Positions 8,575 through 17,374 of a DNA stretch of 64,000 nt are shown here, piece by piece; position 1 is the first letter of the stretch; every line of letters begins with the position of its first letter. Under the pieces are notes generated by a model. That model was not told where the DNA came from, made no database searches, and worked only from the letters and a program-made list of their open reading frames with translations. Source of the DNA: Paenibacillus albidus (lineage in GTDB: Bacteria > Bacillota > Bacilli > Paenibacillales > Paenibacillaceae). The DNA lies in the NCBI RefSeq assembly GCF_014644435.1, contig NZ_BMKR01000011.1:1-64000 (forward strand), in the 5' to 3' direction. The position numbers and the translations under genes were made by a program.

Positions 8575-11500
8575 TCACCCCCCGTTCTCCAATGCTTTAT
8601 ACAACTCTTCACCGAAGATCTTTCGGAACAGTGCCCGCCCCTGTGGGCTGGCCAGCATCTTGGCAAATTCCGCAAAGTTTGTTATTCCCTTAGCCATCTC
8701 ACCAAAATTGATGTTAATGTTCTCTATGATGATGTCCCGCATGGCAGCTGGTGCTTGAGCTAGTGACTTGGCCACCGGATTGCCGGCAGAGGATTTCATC
8801 CCTACCGCACCACCATCTGCATATGGTCGAGCACCTAGCAGTTTTCCGGTTTGCTCCCACAGATCCAGTCCCCGGCCCCGTTTGCCTGCAGATAAAGGAA
8901 TAATCATTTCGGGACCAGCTTCACCTACCAATCCCAAATGAGGATCAGTGATCAGTCCACCAAAGGCATATTTCTTCTTCTTCCGCTTCTTGCGGCGGCC
9001 AAAGAAACCTGCTATACCGTCATAGAGCTTGGTTGCCAGTTTCTCCCCGCCGATTGTTCCCAGCAGGCCACCGATGGCACCACCGATTGCTGTACCCACT
9101 CCGGGAAGGAATAACGTGCCCAGTGCTGCACCAGTGGCAGCACCACCCAACATGCCGCCAGCGACCCCACCGAGTACTTTGGCTGTTTGACGGCCACGTT
9201 TCCCTTTTCCTGCAAAAGCGATATCCCAGATATCCATGGCATAACCGATGGGGCGTACCACTCTGCTCAACATCTTACTGGCTTTAGTAAATTTACGCAG
9301 CTTGGTAGCCTGTCTGCGTAGTTTGTGACCCATTGCCCGAGCTTTGTATGCATCCGTCAGTGTGCTTGCCTTACTCATGGACTTATTGTAGCGTTTTATT
9401 CCACGCCGCTTTGTCTGCTCCAGGGACCCATGTATCCCTTCTGCATAACCAGCCCCGTACCCAATATTGTCGTTGTTGTCATCAATAAAGGCTCTAGCCT
9501 GCTTACCTGTAGCCCGTAGTTGTTGTGCTCCAACAATGCCGCCATTGGCATAGGCACGTACTCCAAGCATTTGCCCTGCACGTTCCCACAATTCAACGCC
9601 ACGTTTACGGCGCCCCGCGGAGAGCGGAATAATCGCTTCTGGGCCAGCTTCACCCACCAAACCAAGGTGAGGCCGGTTAACGATGTCACCGTTAGCATGA
9701 GGCGTCACGCTGGTTGATTGGGGAGAACTATTCCCACCTCCGTTCCCACTGCCCCCACTGCTGGAAGTAGAAGAACCAGCGGACGATGAAGCCGAAGCAA
9801 TTCCCTTTACAATATTGGCTATTTCACTTGCAGCAGCGATTAGACCTGGGAAACGACTTCGCAAACCCTTAGTAAGAAGGTCCATCAAATTACTTCCCCA
9901 GCTCTCACCTTTGCTGCTCACCGTTTGTATGGACATTAGATGCTGCTTGGTCTCATTGGCTGCAATTCCTACCGAGGCACCAATCCCTTGCATACTTGTA
10001 CCTGCGGCATTGGCTCCTTGGATGATACCCGCTGTACTGTTCTTAGTGGTTACACCAAGGGCTGCTGCTTGTCCTGATGTCTTTTGGGCGGCAACACCCA
10101 CAGCCTGCACGTTTTGCTGAGCCTTGGATGATTCGGTGCTTTTCCAAACCCCTGTAAACTGATTTTTCAGCTTATCTACTGTCTGTTTTACACCACTCTC
10201 ACTGACAGCACTTGTAAGGGCTGATTTTAGACCATCTTTAGCCACGTTGGCCCGGAAAACATTAAAGGTCTCCTGCAGTGCCTTTTCCCGCTCAGGGGTC
10301 AAATTCCCAAAGGTAACCTTGGCTTCAGGCGGAGGTGTGACCACTGGCTTTTGCTCTTCCTTTTGCTTGGTGATGCCGAGCCATCCACCTATAGACATTG
10401 CCGCATCTTTAATACCGCCAGCTGCCGACACTACTCCATCTACAACTGACTTGGTGATGCCGCTGGAATCTGCCAATGACCCTAACTTTTCACCAAACCA
10501 GCCACCAGCAGCTGCACCAGCAGCCGTACCAAGAGGTCCAAGAAATGAGCCGGCAATTCCACCAATCGTTCCTCCAGCTATACTTCCCGCCATTGATCCA
10601 CCTGTGGATGAAGCCACTTCCCTCAAATCACCTTCTTTAGAGGCTTGGTAAAGGTCATACCCGGTAAAACCAAGTCCAGCTACTGTCCCTAAAACCCCGG
10701 CTGCTTTGAGAGCCTTCTTTCCTCCCTTAATTAGGCTTCTGATCCCGCCCCTGGCTGGTGGCGGGTCCGGAATTACATCTGGTACAGGAGGTGGAAGTCT
10801 CCTGCCATTGCGATAGGTTACTCGACCTGTGCGCCTCTGCCCTGCATCCGGAGTATCAATGTCAGGTGGGTTCGGTGATCTTGTGCCACGGCGCGCTGTA
10901 ATTGATCCGTTTGGATTACGGCCGCCACGTGGTGCATTTCTGTTATTTCCTCCAGCACCTCTTCCGCCTGATCTACCACGACGCCCGTTGCGTCCCCGTC
11001 CGCCCCGTCGGTTTCTCCCCCCGCCATCCTGTCCTCCAAGCCCTCCAGCTTCGTTGAGATAGACAACGCTTGCGTTTATAGTCATGGAGGCAACCGAACT
11101 AGTACCCCCGGCTCCCCTGCCACCACTACCAAACCGACCACGACGGGCAGTCAGGCGTCGCCTTGTTGGCTCTCCAACCTCTTCAATAGGATCCGGGGGT
11201 GACCCTGAATTCCCCCTGGTAAACCAGCCACGCACTTTATTTACCCCTGCAGCAGTGTCGTCGATGAGGCCCTTGCCAAACTTAATGCTTTTGATTGCTA
11301 AAATGCTCCCTCCAATAAGGAGCAAACCTTTATTAATTGCATTGAAATTATCGTTATAGAAGCTCGTAATCTTGCTCACTACGCCTACTATTTTAGTGCC
11401 AAGTTCTTGGATACTGTCTTTATTCTCAGTTATGAGAGTGTTAAATTCTTTCAATGCAGGCAAAGCAGCAGCTGTAATGCTCATTCCTAAATCCTGCATT

Positions 11501-12846
11501 TGCTGATCGACTTTTGCACGAGTCTGAATCATTTCCTGCATCGGGTTGGCAGACTGCTGGGCTTTGACCATTCTGTCCGTTGTCCCAACAATTTCTGTTG
11601 GAGCAAGTTGGAAGGGTACAGGGAATGTTTTCAAAATTGCGGTACCGCTATCCTCCGCAGCGCCCGACCCCATAGTCACAAGAGACTCTTTAAGCTGGCT
11701 TTGTGTTTGACTCCTGAGGTCAGCTACCAGTGCCATGATGGCCCCTTGAGCACGCTGCTTATCGCCAGAATTTATGTCTGAAGTAAAAGCCGTAGCTTGC
11801 TTTTGTGCTTCGTCTTTCCCTGCTCCTCGGGAGATAAAGTAATTTGCCATATCTCCGGTGTTAAGTGCCTTAACCCCAAACGTTTCCTTGAAAAAGTCCG
11901 CAGGCTTGTCAAAGTTAAATGCGCCCTCTTTCACACTCTGTGTGAGAAAGTTCGCCATTTGCCCGGAATTAGCACCAGAGTTTTTGAAATACCCGGAATA
12001 TTCCCAAAAAGTATCGAAGAGGTCTTGTTGGCGATCACCAACCTCTTTGTATGCGTACATCATGCTGTCTGCAACGGAAGCATAACTTTCCTTGAAAGTA
12101 TTTGAAGACTGTTCCAATGCACGGCTAATTTCTTCTACACCCGAATCTGGACGGATGTAGTTAATTTTAGCAGATTGACTTACAAGATCACTGGTCATCG
12201 ATTTGTCTCTAACAAGGGCTGCTGCGTCCGCCGTATTGCCAACCCACTGCGTCCGATCAGTTATAATTCCCTGAGCATAAAGATTATCCACTGTGGCCAA
12301 AGCCTTGCTTCTTTCATTTGCAGGAAGAAATGCTGCACTACGTGCGGCCGCAGAATTATAATCCATCACACTTCCAAACATAGCGTCTTTTATGTTGCTC
12401 CCAAGAATCATGGCCCCAGCAGTCGCAGCTATGGTCGTCATTTTGGATGCTATACCATCCAAAACAGGGCTTACATCATCTTGTGCTCTCAGATGCACTT
12501 TCGAGTCGCTCATGCCCCGGATTTCCGAATCGACACGATCGACAGACCTGCGGAGATCATCCGCTCCGCCACGGGCACGCCGGAACAAATCATCTACATT
12601 GACACGGCCTAACCTACGTGTCTCATCTGCAGCACCACCTATACGTCTGCCCAAATCATCCACAGCACTCCGAGATCGTCTAAGATCAGAAATGAGATTG
12701 TCTCCCATTTGTCCTGCAGCTCTTCGAAAGTCAAGTAGATCGTTGGTCGCCCCACGGAGTGCCGTCCGCATATTCCGGACGGCACCGGAAATAAGGTCCC
12801 GTGCTTCAAATGGGACCGTTACCTTTGTTGTAGCCGCTATAATCAT
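8575..12846 (-). CDS. Tail tape measure protein
   Basis: A 1423-residue protein, the largest in the window, placed right after the tail chaperone. Residues 1-135 are charged helices; about 400-520 are typical tape measure (SITAAALPALKEFNTLITENKD); about 545-700 form an unusual arginine/glycine/proline-rich segment; two glycine-zipper hydrophobic regions lie near 720-770 and 1200-1250. The motif HLGLVGEAGPE(A/M)IIPLSAG occurs twice, near residues 1060 and 1300. The coding length would set a tail of roughly 2100 angstroms by the usual 1.5 angstroms per residue rule. No lysozyme or peptidase motif is obvious. Confidence 0.9.
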   Translation of the reverse strand: MIIAATTKVTVPFEARDLISGAVRNMRTALRGATNDLLDFRRAAGQMGDNLISDLRRSRSAVDDLGRRIGGAADETRRLGRVNVDDLFRRARGGADDLRRSVDRVDSEIRGMSDSKVHLRAQDDVSPVLDGIASKMTTIAATAGAMILGSNIKDAMFGSVMDYNSAAARSAAFLPANERSKALATVDNLYAQGIITDRTQWVGNTADAAALVRDKSMTSDLVSQSAKINYIRPDSGVEEISRALEQSSNTFKESYASVADSMMYAYKEVGDRQQDLFDTFWEYSGYFKNSGANSGQMANFLTQSVKEGAFNFDKPADFFKETFGVKALNTGDMANYFISRGAGKDEAQKQATAFTSDINSGDKQRAQGAIMALVADLRSQTQSQLKESLVTMGSGAAEDSGTAILKTFPVPFQLAPTEIVGTTDRMVKAQQSANPMQEMIQTRAKVDQQMQDLGMSITAAALPALKEFNTLITENKDSIQELGTKIVGVVSKITSFYNDNFNAINKGLLLIGGSILAIKSIKFGKGLIDDTAAGVNKVRGWFTRGNSGSPPDPIEEVGEPTRRRLTARRGRFGSGGRGAGGTSSVASMTINASVVYLNEAGGLGGQDGGGRNRRGGRGRNGRRGRSGGRGAGGNNRNAPRGGRNPNGSITARRGTRSPNPPDIDTPDAGQRRTGRVTYRNGRRLPPPVPDVIPDPPPARGGIRSLIKGGKKALKAAGVLGTVAGLGFTGYDLYQASKEGDLREVASSTGGSMAGSIAGGTIGGIAGSFLGPLGTAAGAAAGGWFGEKLGSLADSSGITKSVVDGVVSAAGGIKDAAMSIGGWLGITKQKEEQKPVVTPPPEAKVTFGNLTPEREKALQETFNVFRANVAKDGLKSALTSAVSESGVKQTVDKLKNQFTGVWKSTESSKAQQNVQAVGVAAQKTSGQAAALGVTTKNSTAGIIQGANAAGTSMQGIGASVGIAANETKQHLMSIQTVSSKGESWGSNLMDLLTKGLRSRFPGLIAAASEIANIVKGIASASSSAGSSTSSSGGSGNGGGNSSPQSTSVTPHANGDIVNRPHLGLVGEAGPEAIIPLSAGRRKRGVELWERAGQMLGVRAYANGGIVGAQQLRATGKQARAFIDDNNDNIGYGAGYAEGIHGSLEQTKRRGIKRYNKSMSKASTLTDAYKARAMGHKLRRQATKLRKFTKASKMLSRVVRPIGYAMDIWDIAFAGKGKRGRQTAKVLGGVAGGMLGGAATGAALGTLFLPGVGTAIGGAIGGLLGTIGGEKLATKLYDGIAGFFGRRKKRKKKKYAFGGLITDPHLGLVGEAGPEMIIPLSAGKRGRGLDLWEQTGKLLGARPYADGGAVGMKSSAGNPVAKSLAQAPAAMRDIIIENININFGEMAKGITNFAEFAKMLASPQGRALFRKIFGEELYKALENGG

Positions 12847-12861
12847 TCACCCCCATTCCGC

Positions 12862-13411
12862 CTATTTCTTGTTGGCCAGGCGTTTGGTTTCTTCTTCAGC
12901 GACCATCCCAGCCGCAAGACAAAAGTAATACTGCCGCTGCTTGTCCACCTCATAAGGAAGGATCTCAGCCGGCAGCCGTTTCTGGTTTATCCAAAAGGAC
13001 GCTACCCAGCTTGCTTCTCCGTCTTGCTTGATGAGTTTTTTGCTTGTTTCAGCAGCTCATCTTTCGTCTCCTGAAACTTGTTCACAGCCTTGCTGAGCTC
13101 CGTATAATCAGCAGGGTTATCAAACAAGCGCGGCGGAAGCTCAAATTTGCTGATGCATTTGAAGGCTTTCAGCAGCTCGGCATTGTTCCAATCAAATTCA
13201 TGCTCCGTAGCCTTGACGATCATGACGTCGATCTCGTTATAGGATTCCTTAGGATCGCCATTGTCGTCATAGGCTAGTTCGTAGGAACGGCGCACTTCAA
13301 TAGGGTCAGGCGGCGGACAGACCAGTCTTCGCCGTCCACTGGAATAGTGATTGTATCGTCTTTACGTCCTTCTTTACCTTTGGCCAAGTACTTTTGTAAT
13401 TTGTCGCTCAT
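12862..13411 (-). CDS. xkdN: Tail assembly chaperone G/GT (XkdN-like) with programmed -1 frameshift and one extra frame break
   Basis: Translation starts at the ATG at 13411 (MSDKLQKYLAKGKEG, RBS GGAGGG). After about 33 codons the frame breaks: the downstream frame PPDPIEVRRSYELAYDDNGD is reached only if one base is added near 13309-13318, where CGCCGCC may stand for CGCCCGCC. That frame continues to the stop at 13002. Just before it lies a slippery AAAAAAC heptamer at 13035-13041. A -1 shift there adds a second domain (DGEASWVASFWINQKRLPAEI ending LANKK at 12862), typical of the GT extension before the tape measure gene. Either the gene is inactivated by a 1-base deletion or the base is a sequencing error. 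Confidence 0.8.
13035..13041 (-). promoter_or_regulatory. -1 ribosomal slippery heptamer A AAA AAC
   Basis: On the - strand the codons GCA AAA AAC TCA give the heptamer A AAA AAC in the correct phase for a -1 slip. The zero frame ends 33 bases downstream of it (stop at 13002-13004). The -1 frame stays open to 12862 and encodes a conserved-looking tail chaperone extension. Confidence 0.8.
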
Positions 13412-13475
13412 GATTTAACCCTCCGTATATTTTTTAGTTTTTTATTAGATGAAGAAAAGGACGGTTGCCCGTCCT

Positions 13476-13919
13476 TTAAACCATGTAATCCGGGAATTTC
13501 TCGATGAAGTCAAAGTCATTTGCGGTCCCGGAAAGTGTAATGTCAATGCCGTTGTTTTCGTCGATTTTAGCCACCAGAATATCCATCTCATCGTGGATAT
13601 GGATGCCAGAGATCATAACCCGCTCAACGTTCCCAGTCTGCCGGTCCTCGAGGGAACCCGTGATCCGGTCAAGGAACATCGTTTTCCCGGCTTTGAAATC
13701 ATCCAGCAGCCGATAACGAAGACGGGATTCCAGCTTGGACATGACCAACTTCACAGTAATTTCATAACCCACGATTTGTTTTGTCTTAGACATTTTCCGT
13801 GCCCGGATAATATCCAGCGTTTCCGGCTTCAACAACACTTCGATTTCCTTCACCGTCTGCAGTGGATCGCCATTATCGTCCTGGACAGAAAGGTTGCGGC
13901 CAATCAGTTCGCGTTCCAT
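13476..13919 (-). CDS. xkdM: Tail tube protein (XkdM-like)
   Basis: A 147-residue protein one position downstream of the sheath, matching XkdM in size and order. The start MERELIGRNLSVQDDNGDPLQTVKEIEV, the acidic middle and DNA-independent beta-rich layout fit the inner tube of a contractile tail. The end of the protein (DFDFIEKFPDYMV) also fits the family pattern. It precedes the tail chaperone gene. Confidence 0.85.
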   Translation of the reverse strand: MERELIGRNLSVQDDNGDPLQTVKEIEVLLKPETLDIIRARKMSKTKQIVGYEITVKLVMSKLESRLRYRLLDDFKAGKTMFLDRITGSLEDRQTGNVERVMISGIHIHDEMDILVAKIDENNGIDITLSGTANDFDFIEKFPDYMV

Positions 13920-13922
13920 TTA

Positions 13923-15275
13923 CTACGCCACCTCCCAATCAATATTAAAGATTTCAATCGCATCAAGCGGTTTGGCCGACAAGGAGAAGTAAGCAAAATC
14001 CATTTCACTTTTCTTTGTGGGATGCTCAGAAAAGGTGAATTCTGAGCCAATCGCCTTTTGTTCAGCGCGGATTTTAAGGTATCCCACCACGGCCGCGATA
14101 AACAAGCCGCGGCCTTCTGGATCATTATCCAGCTTAGCCTTGTTCTTCTTGCCAGCAGCGTAAATGTCGTTGAGGACCTGATCAATCGTCATAGACACTC
14201 GGATTTTTCCGAAATCCTCTCGTTCACCGGCTCCCAGCGTGGTCAACGTATTAATAGCAGACTCGATAATATAGTCGTAGCCGTCGCGTGTGGCCATAAG
14301 TGTGCCTTCGGAAAGACCTTTCAGAACCTCACTATGGCTCCAGTCCACCTGTGCCTCAGTCATCGGCACCTTTACACCAGTAAAGGACTTAATCGCCGGT
14401 GTGCCAGCTGCCAACCCCGCCACCCAAGCCGCCCATTGCAGGGACGTATAGATTTTGCCGTTGGTGTGCTCACCGGCTAAGGAGCAATTTATGATAAAGC
14501 GGGCATTTGCTGCACGGCTGCGTGCATTATGAGCCTCAATATCGCTATCCGATGCTGTAGCACCAGCAATAACCAGTTGTGCCAGCTTACGTGCCTTATT
14601 TCTGCGGTCCAGCAGCCATTGCTTGGCAGCGGCCTGCACCGCAGCGTCAGGGGATGGCAGATACACTACATCAAACACCAGACCGTCAATCCGGTTAAAG
14701 ATGCCGCTCCAGTTCGCGGCTGTAATCGCTGCGGTACCGGTGGTTCCACCAGCCAACTTCGTGTAAGCCACATCGGCCAACGCAGTAGCTCCGGTGTCCT
14801 TGAAGCGAACCATGTTGGACTTTTTGAGTGTTTCGACTGAAACGGCCTTATCGGCCACCAAGAACGTTTCCGTATCAAAAATGCCCTTACTATCCCGGAT
14901 AACGATCTCCTTTTTGCTGGAGTCCACCAGAGCAGCACGTACCATGTACTCGAAATCATTGCCCCGTGTCCCAGGGTAACGGGCTTCGATGGTGTAGCTG
15001 TCCTCCACGGCGGCCGCGGCCGCCTTTTCACTCCCGTTTGTTACCCGGTATCCGATTACGGTTGCTCCGCTCTCAGCTGCCAGTTCCAGCTCATCTACCA
15101 GCAGCCCGGATTCCTTGAAGCGTTCTGACTGATCCGTCATATCCACAGCTTTGTTCGGCAGGCCCCATTCGGCCTGATATGGCACCAGCACGCGTCCGGA
15201 TACCGACAAGACACGCGACTTCGCAACCGCATGCAACTCCACATACGCCCCGGGTCTACTCCGTTGTATCGACAT
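13923..15275 (-). CDS. xkdK: Contractile tail sheath protein (XkdK-like)
   Basis: A 450-residue sheath protein. Family features: N-terminal RPGAYVELHAVAKS, the segment AVDMTDQSERFKESG, a variable central domain (SYTIEARYPGTRGNDFEYMV), and the conserved C-terminal region VTIDQVLNDIYAAGKKN through FSLSAKPLDAIEIFNIDWEV that makes inter-subunit handshakes. It shows that the particle is a myovirus. The start overlaps the small upstream gene by 20 bases. Confidence 0.9.
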   Translation of the reverse strand: MSIQRSRPGAYVELHAVAKSRVLSVSGRVLVPYQAEWGLPNKAVDMTDQSERFKESGLLVDELELAAESGATVIGYRVTNGSEKAAAAAVEDSYTIEARYPGTRGNDFEYMVRAALVDSSKKEIVIRDSKGIFDTETFLVADKAVSVETLKKSNMVRFKDTGATALADVAYTKLAGGTTGTAAITAANWSGIFNRIDGLVFDVVYLPSPDAAVQAAAKQWLLDRRNKARKLAQLVIAGATASDSDIEAHNARSRAANARFIINCSLAGEHTNGKIYTSLQWAAWVAGLAAGTPAIKSFTGVKVPMTEAQVDWSHSEVLKGLSEGTLMATRDGYDYIIESAINTLTTLGAGEREDFGKIRVSMTIDQVLNDIYAAGKKNKAKLDNDPEGRGLFIAAVVGYLKIRAEQKAIGSEFTFSEHPTKKSEMDFAYFSLSAKPLDAIEIFNIDWEVA

Positions 15276-15501
15276 TCACTGTTTCCTCCTTTGTTGTCAG
15301 GCCCAAATAGGCGTCTACTTTTTGAATAACTTCCTGCTGTGAGAGCAGGGCATCATCCGCACAATCAAAAAGAGCGCCAGCAATCTCAAAGCGTTCCCGC
15401 TTCAAAACCACTGCGCTCTCAATCCATTCTTGCTTGCTTCGCTTGTTCAGGTCATTTGGAATAACATCTGCATGCTGTCGGATCTGTTTTTTTATGTTCA
15501 T
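15256..15501 (-). CDS. Small hypothetical protein before the sheath gene
   Basis: An 81-residue protein, MNIKKQIRQHADVIPNDL at the start and acidic at the end (KEETVNVDTTE). It overlaps the sheath gene by 20 bases. No fold is recognised; its position matches small unknown genes (yqbJ-like region) in skin/PBSX elements. A terminator lies just upstream at 15531-15560. Confidence 0.6.
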   Translation of the reverse strand: MNIKKQIRQHADVIPNDLNKRSKQEWIESAVVLKRERFEIAGALFDCADDALLSQQEVIQKVDAYLGLTTKEETVNVDTTE

Positions 15502-15530
15502 GCTTTAAGTTCTCCTTCCTCTTATGATCA

Positions 15531-15560
15531 AAAGAAAAACCGCCTTTCCTTAGGCGGTTA
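15531..15560 (-). terminator. Terminator downstream of the VOC moron
   Basis: Seven-base-pair stem AACCGCC/GGCGGTT with an eight-base loop followed by TTTTTCTTTT on the - strand. It lies between the VOC gene and the sheath operon segment. Confidence 0.75.
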
Positions 15561-15599
15561 ATGTCGCACAATCGTATTCCGTAAGCTTAGACTGCTGTC

Positions 15600-15995
15600 T
15601 TAAAAGATTAACTCACAATCTTTATGCTCCCATACATCAAATAAGTTTCCATCTAGGTCCTCAAAAACAAAAAACTTGCCGTAAATGCCTTCATTGCTAA
15701 TTGGTCTAGTTGTAACTCCCTCAGATGTTAGTCTCATGTGTAATGATTCAATATCATCTGTAAAAAATGTTACAACCCACCTTGACCGTCCGTTTACTTC
15801 AAAAACTGCTCTTGTGTCATTATCAGACTCAATTAAATCAATTATTGGGCGGTTATCCCTGAATAAACTTATATAATTCCCTCTATCGTTTCTGATGTTA
15901 AAACCAAAGTGACTGACGAACCATTCTCCAGATTTTTTTGCATTTTTAACTGGAATTACATTATATGCAATTCCCAAAATACTCCCATTTACCAT
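15600..15995 (-). CDS. VOC-superfamily (glyoxalase/bleomycin resistance-like) protein, phage moron
   Basis: A 131-residue protein with the paired beta-alpha-beta-beta-beta pattern of vicinal oxygen chelate proteins: GIAYNVIPVKNAKKSGEWFV and HFGFNIRNDRGNYISLF in the first half, WVVTFFTDDIESLHMRL and GKFFVFEDLDGNLFDVWEH in the second (E near the C-terminal DLDGN is a usual metal ligand). The substrate cannot be told. It interrupts the head-tail operon, is clearly AT-richer than its neighbours, and has its own promoter (16010-16038) and terminator, so it is likely expressed in the lysogen. Confidence 0.8.
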   Translation of the reverse strand: MVNGSILGIAYNVIPVKNAKKSGEWFVSHFGFNIRNDRGNYISLFRDNRPIIDLIESDNDTRAVFEVNGRSRWVVTFFTDDIESLHMRLTSEGVTTRPISNEGIYGKFFVFEDLDGNLFDVWEHKDCELIF

Positions 15996-16009
15996 ACTAC
16001 TCAGCCCCT

Positions 16010-16038
16010 GTCATAAATTTATTTCCAATTTATTTCAA
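16010..16038 (-). promoter_or_regulatory. Sigma-A-type promoter of the VOC moron
   Basis: On the - strand TTGAAA, a 17-base spacer and TATGAC lie 15 bases upstream of the VOC start codon. The -35 is at 16033-16038 and the -10 at 16010-16015. Confidence 0.6.
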
Positions 16039-16093
16039 GGTGGCTATTGCATTATCCTGCCCGTCAGCTTAAAAACAGAATCAAAAATTATGT

Positions 16094-16570
16094 TCAACTT
16101 GGTTCAATAAAAAAGTCATTGATCTTCTGGATCGGCTGCCCGTCATCTTTGATCATTGATTTCGGAACATGCAGTAGGTATGAATGCCGAAAGGTGACTT
16201 CCATCCGGTCATTCAACGGTCGCGTGCGCGGGGTTTCAATTACCATCATGATGCCAAAGCGCTGAGAGGCGACACAAAACCGCTGCTGACGAAGGTACAG
16301 GAAGAATGGGGATAAGTCATAGGGGATCGGCTCGCCGGCTTCCTCCGTCCCGCTACGGTCGATGTCATAATGAAAGACAAGACCCACATCTTCAATGATC
16401 CGGTCTGCCCGCGGTGTATGTGCCTTATCCGAGACAAGGTCCGTCTCAATAAACACGCTCGGACGATCAAACTGACCTGCCAGCCAGCGAGAGCGATTCC
16501 GGAGAATCGGAAGATCCGGGTAGACCTGCTGCACGAGTTCTGCCCAGGCTTTCAATCCAACATCCATCAT
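16094..16570 (-). CDS. Tail terminator/completion protein (XkdJ position)
   Basis: A 158-residue soluble protein directly downstream of, and overlapping, the HK97 gp10-like gene. In PBSX-type clusters this slot holds XkdJ, thought to complete or terminate the tail. Visible features are a mixed alpha/beta pattern with RADRIIEDVGLVFHYDID and RFGIMMVIETPRTRPLND. No catalytic motif. RBS GGGGAGG sits 9 bases before the ATG. Confidence 0.6.
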   Translation of the reverse strand: MMDVGLKAWAELVQQVYPDLPILRNRSRWLAGQFDRPSVFIETDLVSDKAHTPRADRIIEDVGLVFHYDIDRSGTEEAGEPIPYDLSPFFLYLRQQRFCVASQRFGIMMVIETPRTRPLNDRMEVTFRHSYLLHVPKSMIKDDGQPIQKINDFFIEPS

Positions 16571-17061
16571 GACAGCATCCTCCCCAGTTCCTTCTCCAGC
16601 CGCTTAATGATCAATGCGTTCATGCCGCCTTCCAGTTCCTCTAGGGCGATGTCAAAGTAATGACGGCCGATGAAGGAACGGGGCCGCGCCATAAATCCAG
16701 TCCTTGCAGCAGGGTCGTACACAAACTGGCCGTTCGCTCTCCAAAATCCCGGCACAAAATGAGCTTTGTGGATGGTGTAACCGTCATTAAGATGTCGTGC
16801 ATAGGGGAGGTTTGAACCCACTTCAATAGAAATAGCATTGCGGTCCACATCCCACTCCCATACATTTGCGTCTTCACCGCGGGTGAAGGAGTTCCACATG
16901 GTGCCAGTGTCGATGAGGTCCTGCTTGTCGATTTCATCGATGATGAGGTTCAGCAGCGTTTCGCCAACGGCTTCCGCGATGTTTTGAAGGATTTGATTTA
17001 TCCCCTCATCGCTCAGCTTCTTGAATTTCTTCGCTAAGCCGTCAAAGTCATGAATGATCAC
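16567..17061 (-). CDS. HK97 gp10-like head-tail joining protein (XkdI position)
   Basis: A 164-residue protein with GTG start. The N-terminal helix (DGLAKKFKKLSDEGINQILQ) and the central segment DTGTMWNSFTRGE...YARHLNDGYTIHKAHFVPGFW are characteristic of HK97 gp10-type connector/tail completion proteins (ligands 'yA..le.G'). It overlaps both neighbours (4 and 14 bases). Confidence 0.75.
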   Translation of the reverse strand: MIIHDFDGLAKKFKKLSDEGINQILQNIAEAVGETLLNLIIDEIDKQDLIDTGTMWNSFTRGEDANVWEWDVDRNAISIEVGSNLPYARHLNDGYTIHKAHFVPGFWRANGQFVYDPAARTGFMARPRSFIGRHYFDIALEELEGGMNALIIKRLEKELGRMLS

Positions 17062-17374
17062 TACCCTTCACCTCGCAAGTCACCAATAATTCACGCCAGT
17101 AACGGCGCGGGATGGAGTCAATCACCAGATACCTACGTCCGAAAATTAACACTTCGTCACTAATCCGGACGTCCGCTGTTTTTGGAACACCAATTGTCTT
17201 TTTGACAATGTATATGACAGGTGTGGCGTCTGCCTTGGCATCAGTCTGCGTCTTAACAACAAAACATTTCAGGTCCGCGACCTTCCCGGATTTCCGATCA
17301 CTAAACAAGTTATCCGGATCCTGCTGACGGCCAACCCGGTAAACCGCCAGCGGGGTATTCATACGGTGGTTCAT
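17048..17374 (-). CDS. Head-tail connector, XkdH/DUF3599-like
   Basis: A 108-residue beta-rich protein (NTPLAVYRVGRQ, RISDEVLIFGRRYLVIDSIPR) in the position of PBSX XkdH/YqbH. The start ATG overlaps the upstream stop codon (ATGA). Probably a stopper or adaptor of the neck. Confidence 0.65.
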   Translation of the reverse strand: MNHRMNTPLAVYRVGRQQDPDNLFSDRKSGKVADLKCFVVKTQTDAKADATPVIYIVKKTIGVPKTADVRISDEVLIFGRRYLVIDSIPRRYWRELLVTCEVKGSDHS

